A stretch of 64,000 nucleotides of DNA. Origin: Photobacterium lutimaris (GTDB lineage Bacteria > Pseudomonadota > Gammaproteobacteria > Enterobacterales > Vibrionaceae). The first letter of the stretch is position 1; each line of letters opens with the position of its first letter. The notes under the pieces were generated by a model. It was given only the letters and a program-made list of their open reading frames with translations, did no database searches and had not been told where the DNA came from. A program made the position numbers and the translations under genes. The DNA is taken from assembly GCF_003025555.1 (NCBI RefSeq), contig NZ_PYMH01000008.1, positions 1 through 64,000 on the forward strand. Reading direction: 5' to 3'. Below are positions 17,320 to 25,204 of the stretch, one piece after another.

Positions 17320-17356
17320 AGTATCAGCTCGGGTAACCCCGATGCGCAGCTTTTAA

Positions 17357-18658
17357 TTAAGCTTGGCCTTTAACTTCTTTAAGACCGTTGTAAGGTGCTT
17401 TCTCACCTAGCGCTTCTTCGATACGGATTAGCTGGTTGTACTTAGCAACACGGTCAGAACGGCTCATAGAACCAGTCTTGATTTGACCTGCAGCAGTACC
17501 TACCGCTAGATCAGCGATAGTTGCATCTTCAGTTTCACCTGAACGGTGAGAGATAACTGCAGTGTAACCAGCGTCTTTAGCCATCTTGATTGCAGCTAGA
17601 GTCTCAGTTAGAGAACCGATCTGGTTGAACTTGATAAGGATAGAGTTAGCTACGCCTTTCTCGATACCTTCAGCAAGGATCTTAGTGTTTGTAACGAATA
17701 GATCGTCACCAACTAGCTGAAGCTTGTCGCCCATTAGTTCAGTCTGGTGCTTGAAGCCAGCCCAATCAGACTCGTCCAGGCCATCTTCGATAGAAACGAT
17801 TGGGTACTGGTTAGCAAGATCTTGTAGGTAGAAGTTAAACTCTTCAGAAGTGAAGATTTTGCCTTCGCCTTTCATGTTGTAGTTGCCAGCTTCTTTGTCG
17901 TAGAACTCAGATGCAGCACAGTCCATAGCAAGAGTAACGTCTTTACCTAGAACGTAACCAGCAGCTTCAACAGCTTCTTTGATTGCAGCTAGTGCAGCAG
18001 CGTTTGACTCTAGGTTAGGAGCGAAACCACCTTCGTCACCAACAGCAGTGCTTAGGCCTTTCGCCTTAAGTACTTTAGCTAGGTTGTGGAATACTTCAGC
18101 ACCGATGCGTAGACCTTCTTTAAGCGTTTTCGCGCCAACTGGCTGAATCATGAACTCTTGGATGTCAACGTTGTTATCAGCGTGCTCACCACCGTTGATG
18201 ATGTTCATCATTGGAAGAGGCATAGAGAACTGACCAGCAGTACCGTTTAGCTCAGCGATGTGCTCGTATAGAGGCATGCCTTTAGCCGCTGCAGCAGCTT
18301 TAGCGTTCGCTAGAGATACAGCTAGGATTGCGTTTGCACCGAAGTTAGATTTGTTTTCAGTGCCGTCTAGGTCAAGCATGATCTGGTCGATGTCAGCTTG
18401 AGCTTTAGCATCTTTGCCTACAAGAGCTTCCGCGATTGGGCCGTTCACAGCTTCAACAGCTTTAAGAACACCTTTACCTAGGAAACGAGACTTGTCACCG
18501 TCGCGTAGCTCAAGAGCTTCACGAGAACCAGTTGATGCGCCAGATGGAGCAGCAGCCATACCTACGAAACCGCCTTCTAGGTGAACTTCAGCTTCTACAG
18601 TTGGGTTACCACGTGAATCAATGATTTCACGACCTAGAACTTTAACGATCTTAGACAT
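17357..18658 (-). CDS. eno: Enolase
   Basis: Interconverts 2-phosphoglycerate and phosphoenolpyruvate; in gamma-proteobacteria it is also a degradosome component. The 433 residues match the family exactly, with SGASTGSREALELRDGD, the metal-site stretch SIEDGLDESDW and the signature LIKFNQIGSLTETL. It follows pyrG by 80 nt and ends in a strong terminator. Leucine is often CTA (for example in RFLGKG and LELRDG), the bias I see in the other highly expressed genes here. Confidence 0.99.
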   Translation of the reverse strand: MSKIVKVLGREIIDSRGNPTVEAEVHLEGGFVGMAAAPSGASTGSREALELRDGDKSRFLGKGVLKAVEAVNGPIAEALVGKDAKAQADIDQIMLDLDGTENKSNFGANAILAVSLANAKAAAAAKGMPLYEHIAELNGTAGQFSMPLPMMNIINGGEHADNNVDIQEFMIQPVGAKTLKEGLRIGAEVFHNLAKVLKAKGLSTAVGDEGGFAPNLESNAAALAAIKEAVEAAGYVLGKDVTLAMDCAASEFYDKEAGNYNMKGEGKIFTSEEFNFYLQDLANQYPIVSIEDGLDESDWAGFKHQTELMGDKLQLVGDDLFVTNTKILAEGIEKGVANSILIKFNQIGSLTETLAAIKMAKDAGYTAVISHRSGETEDATIADLAVGTAAGQIKTGSMSRSDRVAKYNQLIRIEEALGEKAPYNGLKEVKGQA

Positions 18659-18738
18659 TGTGTTTCCTCTTGCTTTATCTTGAAATTAAAAGCTAAAAAA
18701 ATAGCTGCAGCCATCACTGCTACAGCTATCCGTAATCC

Positions 18739-20379
18739 TTACTTGTTAAGTTCACCGCGCTGGTTATCGCCAGCAGCCTTCACGAAACCTTCAAACAGAG
18801 GGTGACCATCGCGAGGGGTCGAGGTGAACTCAGGGTGGAACTGAGCAGCCACAAACCATGGGTGGTTAGGGATCTCAATAATTTCCACCAATTTCTTGTC
18901 TGCTGACAGACCAGAAACCTTCAGACCTGCTTTCTCTAGGCGAGGAAGTAGGTTGTTGTTTACTTCATAGCGGTGACGGTGACGCTCATGTACTGTTGGG
19001 TTACCGTATAGCTCACGCGCTTTCGAACCTTCAGCCAAGTGACATAGCTGAGAACCCAGACGCATTGTACCGCCTAGATCCGATTTTTCAGTACGCTCTT
19101 CAACGTTACCTTCGCCGTCAACCCACTCAGTGATCAAGCCAACTACTGGGTGCTTAGACTGGGCGTCGAACTCTGTTGAGTGTGCGCCTTCAAGGCCTGC
19201 CACGTTACGGGCAAACTCAATAAGAGCGACCTGCATACCCAGGCAGATGCCAAGGTAAGGAATTTTGTTTTCACGGGCGTATTGTGCAGTTTGGATTTTA
19301 CCTTCCACACCACGGCCGCCGAAGCCACCAGGAACCAGGATAGCGTCAAGGCCTTCCAGTACTTCTGTACCTTTAGACTCAACATCCTGAGAATCAACGT
19401 ACTTAATCTTCACTGACAGACGGTTCTTAAGACCGGCATGCTTCAGTGCTTCATTCACTGACTTGTATGCATCTGGTAGTTCGATGTACTTACCCACCAT
19501 ACCGATAGTCACTTCGGCAGTTGGGTTTGCTTCTTCGTAGATCACCTGTTCCCACTCAGTCAGGTCTGCGTCTGGGGCTGTAATGCCAAAGCGCTGACAA
19601 ACCAAGTCATCTAGGCCTTGAGCCTTGATAAGCTGTGGGATCTTGTAGATAGAATCTACGTCTTTCATTGAGATAACAGCTTTTTCCTGCACGTTACAGA
19701 ACAGGGCGATTTTCGCACGCTCGTTAGCAGGGATGTTACGGTCAGAACGACATACTAGGATGTCAGGCTGGATACCGATAGAAAGCAGTTCTTTCACTGA
19801 ATGCTGAGTTGGCTTGGTTTTCACTTCGCCAGCAGCTGCCAAGTATGGAACAAGCGTCAGGTGCATGAACATTGCGCGCTCACGACCAAGCTCAACCGCT
19901 AGCTGACGGATCGCTTCCATGAATGGTAAAGATTCGATATCACCTACAGTGCCGCCAACTTCGACGATTGCTACGTCGTGGCCTTCTGCACCTGCAATAA
20001 CACGTTCTTTGATCGCATTGGTGATGTGTGGGATAACCTGAATCGTTGCACCTAGGTAGTCACCACGACGCTCTTTACGCAGTACATCGGCGTAAACACG
20101 TCCCGCAGTGAAGTTATTGCGCTTGGTCATCTTGGTACGGATGAAACGCTCATAGTGACCTAGGTCAAGGTCAGTCTCTGCACCGTCTTCCGTTACGAAT
20201 ACTTCACCATGCTGAATTGGGCTCATTGTGCCTGGGTCAACGTTGATGTAAGGGTCTAGTTTCATCATGGTCACGTTAAGACCACGCGCTTCTAGAATAG
20301 CCGCCAGCGATGCTGCAGCAATACCTTTACCTAGTGAGGATACGACCCCGCCCGTAACAAAAATGTAATTCGTCGTCAT
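18739..20379 (-). CDS. pyrG: CTP synthase
   Basis: Aminates UTP to CTP using glutamine. The 546-residue protein has an N-terminal synthetase domain with GGVVSSLGKGIAAASL (about 10-25) and a C-terminal class I glutamine amidotransferase domain with the catalytic Cys in YLGICLGMQ and HPEFTSTPRDG near the end. It lies upstream of eno, as in E. coli. Product CTP is the cosubstrate for ispD in the same region. Confidence 0.98.
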   Translation of the reverse strand: MTTNYIFVTGGVVSSLGKGIAAASLAAILEARGLNVTMMKLDPYINVDPGTMSPIQHGEVFVTEDGAETDLDLGHYERFIRTKMTKRNNFTAGRVYADVLRKERRGDYLGATIQVIPHITNAIKERVIAGAEGHDVAIVEVGGTVGDIESLPFMEAIRQLAVELGRERAMFMHLTLVPYLAAAGEVKTKPTQHSVKELLSIGIQPDILVCRSDRNIPANERAKIALFCNVQEKAVISMKDVDSIYKIPQLIKAQGLDDLVCQRFGITAPDADLTEWEQVIYEEANPTAEVTIGMVGKYIELPDAYKSVNEALKHAGLKNRLSVKIKYVDSQDVESKGTEVLEGLDAILVPGGFGGRGVEGKIQTAQYARENKIPYLGICLGMQVALIEFARNVAGLEGAHSTEFDAQSKHPVVGLITEWVDGEGNVEERTEKSDLGGTMRLGSQLCHLAEGSKARELYGNPTVHERHRHRYEVNNNLLPRLEKAGLKVSGLSADKKLVEIIEIPNHPWFVAAQFHPEFTSTPRDGHPLFEGFVKAAGDNQRGELNK

Positions 20380-20576
20380 GTTTTACCTGGAAGATTGGTA
20401 TAGAGGATAAAGTGTATCTGGACGGGAAATTAGTATACCAGACACACTTTATTGCCACAACGTGAAAACTATCACAGCACGTTTGGTTTTTTTTTGTCTC
20501 AAATCAATTCTACTAAACTAGATGACTATAGATTGAGCATTCATCCGTGCGACTGCCACTATCTCCCCCACCTCGC

Positions 20577-21386
20577 TTACTTTGTCTTCAGCTCGTTACG
20601 CTTGACCTCATCCCAGATAGCATCCAAATAATCCAGGGAGCAATCGTCAATTCGCTTCCCTCTTTCTAGCACAGTTTTCTCCACTTCGCGAAAACGGCGC
20701 TCGAATTTCTGGTTGGCTTTCTTCAGAGCCACTTCCGGTTTGACCTGCACATGACGGCTGAAGTTGGCGACAGCAAACAACAAATCCCCCATTTCTTCTT
20801 CGATTTTACCTTGATCGGGTGACACTTGAATGACCTCTTCCATCACCTCTTCAATCTCTTCATGCACCTTGCCGACTACCGGCCCTAGGGTGTCCCAATC
20901 AAATCCGTGCTTGGCACAGCGCTTCTGGATTTTATCGGCCCGGATAAGCGCAGGCATAGCCTGCGGGATGTTAGCCAATACACTGGCATCCTCCCCTTTG
21001 ACTGAGCGCTCCTTGGCTTTCTCCGCTTCCCAGTTGGCATTGATCTCTGCCTCATTGGCAAACTCAGTATCAGCAAACACATGCGGATGACGACGGGTCA
21101 GCTTCTCGTTGATACCACGGACCACATCATCAAAATCAAATAACCCCTGCTCTTTGCCAAGCTGGCTGTAGAAAATCACTTGGAACAACAGATCACCGAG
21201 CTCCTCACGCACATCATCCCAATTCTGCTGCTCGATAGCATCAGCCACTTCGTAAGCTTCTTCCAGGGTATGCGGCACAATGGAGGAAAAGGTCTGTTTC
21301 AAGTCCCAGGGGCAACCCTGCTGTGGGTCACGCAATGTAGTCATAATCTCAACCAATTGCTCAATGGGCGCTTTGTTCTCGCTCAT
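20577..21386 (-). CDS. mazG: Nucleoside triphosphate pyrophosphohydrolase MazG
   Basis: Hydrolyses NTPs/dNTPs to monophosphates and pyrophosphate; in E. coli it also lowers ppGpp. The 269 residues hold two MazG domains, the first with EEAYEVADAI and EELGDLLFQ (metal ligands), the second with EEIEEVMEEV and EEMGDLLFA. It sits downstream of relA with a terminator between, the E. coli relA-mazG-pyrG order. No mazEF toxin-antitoxin genes are present between them, unlike in E. coli. Confidence 0.95.
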   Translation of the reverse strand: MSENKAPIEQLVEIMTTLRDPQQGCPWDLKQTFSSIVPHTLEEAYEVADAIEQQNWDDVREELGDLLFQVIFYSQLGKEQGLFDFDDVVRGINEKLTRRHPHVFADTEFANEAEINANWEAEKAKERSVKGEDASVLANIPQAMPALIRADKIQKRCAKHGFDWDTLGPVVGKVHEEIEEVMEEVIQVSPDQGKIEEEMGDLLFAVANFSRHVQVKPEVALKKANQKFERRFREVEKTVLERGKRIDDCSLDYLDAIWDEVKRNELKTK

Positions 21387-21409
21387 ACTGTGATTTCCTT
21401 TCTTTGGCT

Positions 21410-21442
21410 AAAAAAAAGCGGGTCGCCTTCGCTTCCCGCTTC
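21410..21442 (-). terminator. relA terminator
   Basis: On the minus strand AAGCGGG and CCCGCTT enclose a 12-nt loop and are followed by eight T residues, between relA and mazG. Confidence 0.87.
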
Positions 21443-21467
21443 AAATAGTTATGTTCTGATTGCCATT

Positions 21468-23699
21468 TTAGTGCAATCGCTTGGCCTCGGCGACATCTCT
21501 CACCTGCTCGATACGCTTGAGTACCCGGCTCAAGACCTCAAGGTCGGTTAATTCGAGATCGAAATCCATGATCGACATCTGCTTCTTGTAATCGACTCGG
21601 CTCTTCATTCCGGCCACTTTGACTTTTTCGTTGGCCAAGGTGTTGGTGAGTTCCTTGAGCAGACCGTTGCGCTCAGCGGCCGTCACTCGGACCGTGATAT
21701 GGTAGTTGCCCACAAAGCCACCGCCCCATACCGTGTCGATGATCCGCTCAGGTGCTACATGGCGCAGCTCCTCAAGCTGTTCACAGTCACTGCGGTGAAC
21801 CGAGATCCCCCGACCCTGCGTAACGAATCCCTGGATATCATCGCCCGGGATAGGCTGACAGCAGCGAGCCAGGTGGGTCATCAGATTATCGACCCCTTCC
21901 ACCACCACCGCATCACGCTGTGGTTTTTTGCTTGTGGCCGGTTTGCTGCTGGCTTCGGTCAATTTTTCCAGCAATTGCTGATCTTCTTCCTCGGCCGTCG
22001 GCTTGTTGACCAGGGAGTTAATGTGGTTGATAACCTGATTGATCCGCAAGTCACCGCTGCCGATCCCAGCAAACAACTCGTCCGCGGAATTAACATTGAA
22101 ACGCTTGAGCGCGTAAGCTTCGGCATCCTTCATTTTCGCGCCAATTTTCACTAGCTCGATTTCTAGAATTTCACGGCCTGCCGCCATGTTTTTGTCCCGA
22201 TCTTGCTTGCGGAACCACGCATGTACCTTGGAGCGGGCACGGCTCGACGTAACAAAGCCAAGATTAGGATTCAGCCAGTCCCGCGATGGGTTCGGCTCTT
22301 TCTGGGTAATAATTTCGACCTGCTCGCCCATTTGCAGGTGATAGGTGAAAGGCACAATACGCCCTTCAACCTTCGCGCCAATACAGCGGTGACCGACTTC
22401 GGAGTGAATATGGTAAGCAAAATCCAGCGGGGTCGCATTCAATGGCAAGTCGACCACATCCCCTTTCGGCGTAAAGGCATAAACACGGTCATCAAACACC
22501 TGACTGCGTAGCTCATCGAGCATCTCGCCCGAGTCGGACATCTCTTCCTGCCAGGCCAGCAGTTTACGCAACCAGTTAATTTTCTCGTCGTATGACGATT
22601 TAGCACCACCTGAAGAAGAGCCGCTTTCCTTGTATTTCCAGTGGGCAGCCACCCCCAGCTCCGACTCCTCGTGCATCTGCTTGGTCCGGATCTGGATCTC
22701 GATGGTTTTGCCTTCCGGCCCCAGTACGACCGTGTGGATCGACTGGTAACCGTTTGGTTTCGGGTTGGCGACATAGTCGTCAAACTCTTTCGGCAGGTGG
22801 CGGTATTTGGTGTGGACGATGCCCAGCGCGGCATAGCAATCCTGGATTTCGTCGGCGATGATCCGCACGGCACGGACATCAAACAGCTCATCGAACGCCA
22901 GGCTCTTCTTCTGCATTTTGCGCCAGATACTGTAGATATGCTTAGGCCGGCCCTGTACATCGGCCTTTATGGCTGACGCCTTCATGTCATCAGCCAGGTC
23001 CGTCACGAAGTGATCGATGTATTGCTCGCGGTCAATCCGGCGCTCAGACAATTGTTTGGCGATCTGCTTGTAGGTTTCAGGCTGGCGGTAGCGGAAGGCG
23101 TAATCCTCAATCTCCCACTTAAGCTGACCGATCCCGAGACGGTTGGCCAGCGGTGCGTAGATATTGGCGCACTCTTTAGCGGCCGCCCTGCGTACCTCAT
23201 CCGGCTCGTCTTTCACTTCGCGTAAGTTACAGATCCGCTCAGAAAGCTTGATCACCACGCAACGAAAATCATCCACCATCGATAACAGCATTCTGCGGAT
23301 ATTATCCACCTGGGCTGACTGCTCGGCGCCTTCCTTCGTTGCATTGAGTTGGCCTATCGCCGCCATCTGGCTGACACCCTTGACCATCTGCAAAATGGTA
23401 TTGTTGTAGTCTTCCTTGAGTTGCTCATGGCTATATACGCCGGCCTCAACCAACGGAAACAGCAGGGCTGCCACCAGCGTATCTCGGTCCATGCTCAGTG
23501 TTACCAGGATCTCGACCATCTCGCGGCCCCGCCATAACAATAATGACGCGCGCTCGTCCCCTGTCGTTAACTCGATACATTGCTGATAAGCCTTGCTCAG
23601 ATGCTTCGCAACCTTAGCATCCTGCTGCAGACTATCCACCCAAGAAGAAAGCTCAAATGTATCATTTTCCTTTAAATGCGCACCGCGAACTGCGACCAT
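21468..23699 (-). CDS. relA: GTP pyrophosphokinase RelA ((p)ppGpp synthase I)
   Basis: Ribosome-bound synthase that makes (p)ppGpp on amino acid starvation. The 743-residue protein starts MVAVRGAHLK. The N-terminal hydrolase-like domain is inactive, with LLFPLVEA where active enzymes have HD. The synthetase domain has ARSV-type RAVRIIADEIQDCYAALG, the ExDD form (KEFDDYVANPKPNGYQS) of monofunctional RelA, and IEIQIRTKQMHEESELGVAAHW. TGS and ACT domains follow. Its targets in this window include the GC-discriminator tRNA promoter, and the YtfK homologue at 46290 acts on the sister enzyme SpoT in E. coli. Confidence 0.98.
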   Translation of the reverse strand: MVAVRGAHLKENDTFELSSWVDSLQQDAKVAKHLSKAYQQCIELTTGDERASLLLWRGREMVEILVTLSMDRDTLVAALLFPLVEAGVYSHEQLKEDYNNTILQMVKGVSQMAAIGQLNATKEGAEQSAQVDNIRRMLLSMVDDFRCVVIKLSERICNLREVKDEPDEVRRAAAKECANIYAPLANRLGIGQLKWEIEDYAFRYRQPETYKQIAKQLSERRIDREQYIDHFVTDLADDMKASAIKADVQGRPKHIYSIWRKMQKKSLAFDELFDVRAVRIIADEIQDCYAALGIVHTKYRHLPKEFDDYVANPKPNGYQSIHTVVLGPEGKTIEIQIRTKQMHEESELGVAAHWKYKESGSSSGGAKSSYDEKINWLRKLLAWQEEMSDSGEMLDELRSQVFDDRVYAFTPKGDVVDLPLNATPLDFAYHIHSEVGHRCIGAKVEGRIVPFTYHLQMGEQVEIITQKEPNPSRDWLNPNLGFVTSSRARSKVHAWFRKQDRDKNMAAGREILEIELVKIGAKMKDAEAYALKRFNVNSADELFAGIGSGDLRINQVINHINSLVNKPTAEEEDQQLLEKLTEASSKPATSKKPQRDAVVVEGVDNLMTHLARCCQPIPGDDIQGFVTQGRGISVHRSDCEQLEELRHVAPERIIDTVWGGGFVGNYHITVRVTAAERNGLLKELTNTLANEKVKVAGMKSRVDYKKQMSIMDFDLELTDLEVLSRVLKRIEQVRDVAEAKRLH

Positions 23700-23731
23700 T
23701 TTTCTATCCTGTTTACTCTAATAATGTGAGC

Positions 23732-25051
23732 CTATCGCTTGATAAATAATGCCATCGACTCCAAATGTCCGGTATGAGGGAACATGTCCATCATACCCAA
23801 CCGTTCCAACTGATAACCTTGCTTCAGTAATTCCTGGCTGTCTCGTGCCAACGTTGCTGGATTACAAGAAACATACACCACTCGCTCCGGCCCCAGATTC
23901 ACCACGTGCTGCATGACGCCTGCTGCGCCGGCCCGGGCAGGGTCGAGCAATACCTTACTGAATTTTTCTTTTGCCCACGATTTTGCCGTGACATCCTCTT
24001 CCAGGTTCGCCTGGTAAAACTCAGCATTAACCTGTTGGTTGTTTTTTGCATTCTCTGATGCACGATGCACCATCTCGTCGACACCTTCAACACCAACCAG
24101 TGCATTTGCTCGCTTTGCGAGCGGTAAACTGAAATTACCTAGTCCACAGAATAGATCAAGCACACGGTCATCAGGCCCAACAGCCAGCCAGTCGATTGCC
24201 TGTGCCACCATTTTCTGGTTTACCTCGCGGTTGACCTGAATAAAATCCTTCGGTGAGAAGGCAAGCTGCTGACCATCCAACTCATAATAAGGGACCGAAT
24301 CGGAAATGCTATCCAAGGCATCAGAAGTGGGCGCTAGGTACAACATTAACTGATGTTGGTCAGCAAACTGACGGAGGGCGGTCATGTCTTTGTCAGAAAA
24401 TGGCTGCAAATGGCGGATCAGCACCACCCGCCCGTTATCGGCTTCAACCAGTTCGACATGGCCAAGGTGCTTGCGCCCCTTGAGCTGAGATAGCAGGGTA
24501 CGCAAAGCGGGTAAAAGTTCATTCAGTGACTGTGTCAATACCGGACAGTGCTCGACATCCACAACATCCTTGCTCTGTTTTTTGCGAAAACCAATCTTCA
24601 GCTCTCCGCCTTTAGGCATGATGCTGAGGCGGGCGCAGCGACGGTACTGCCATTCATCGCTTGTGATCGGTGCAACCTGCTCAACGGGCTCGCCAGCTGG
24701 GGCGAATTTGCCCATCAGCTCCCCCAGCGACTGCTGTTTAGCCGTTACCTGGCCTTGATGTGATAAATGCTGCAAGTTACAGCCACCGCACTGATCGTAC
24801 AGCGGGCAAGCCGGAGCCACCCGTTCGCTGCTATCACTCAAGCGGCGGATCACTTTGGCGCGGGCAAATTGCTTTTTGTCATCCGTCAGCTGGATAATGG
24901 CCTTTTCTCCAGGCAATAGCCCTTCGACAAATACCGGTTTGCGGTCGAGGTGACCAATACCAGCACCCTGATGGTCGAGCCGGCTGATAGTGATTTCTTT
25001 ATGCTTGGTATCGGTTAATTTTCGTTTCTGAGGCTTAAAAAAGCGTGCCAT
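23732..25051 (-). CDS. rlmD: 23S rRNA (uracil(1939)-C(5))-methyltransferase RlmD
   Basis: SAM-dependent methyltransferase making m5U1939 in 23S rRNA. The 439-residue protein starts MARFFKPQKR, then a TRAM RNA-binding domain (about 15-75), an iron-sulfur cluster site with CPLYDQCGGC (three of four cysteines), the SAM motif DLFCGLGNFSLPLA and the catalytic VSCNPATLARD. The start at 25051 fits the conserved N terminus; 16 more codons upstream are not conserved. It lies upstream of relA and is divergent from barA, as in E. coli. Confidence 0.95.
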   Translation of the reverse strand: MARFFKPQKRKLTDTKHKEITISRLDHQGAGIGHLDRKPVFVEGLLPGEKAIIQLTDDKKQFARAKVIRRLSDSSERVAPACPLYDQCGGCNLQHLSHQGQVTAKQQSLGELMGKFAPAGEPVEQVAPITSDEWQYRRCARLSIMPKGGELKIGFRKKQSKDVVDVEHCPVLTQSLNELLPALRTLLSQLKGRKHLGHVELVEADNGRVVLIRHLQPFSDKDMTALRQFADQHQLMLYLAPTSDALDSISDSVPYYELDGQQLAFSPKDFIQVNREVNQKMVAQAIDWLAVGPDDRVLDLFCGLGNFSLPLAKRANALVGVEGVDEMVHRASENAKNNQQVNAEFYQANLEEDVTAKSWAKEKFSKVLLDPARAGAAGVMQHVVNLGPERVVYVSCNPATLARDSQELLKQGYQLERLGMMDMFPHTGHLESMALFIKR

Positions 25052-25204
25052 AGTAATTGGATCCACGGAGCAATTGGTCCAAACTGGTGATTTCAACAAC
25101 AGTTTAGGATGAGTTGATTGTCGAATAGCCTGACTTTCATTAAGCTAGCGGCCATAGATGGGATAATTGTCCCATAGAATCGCATTCTTGTAATTAAGAG
25201 AACC

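Noticed and set aside
20387..21420. A mazEF toxin-antitoxin pair expected near relA-mazG
   Set aside because: relA and mazG are separated only by a terminator and mazG and pyrG by 197 bp without an open frame of the right kind.
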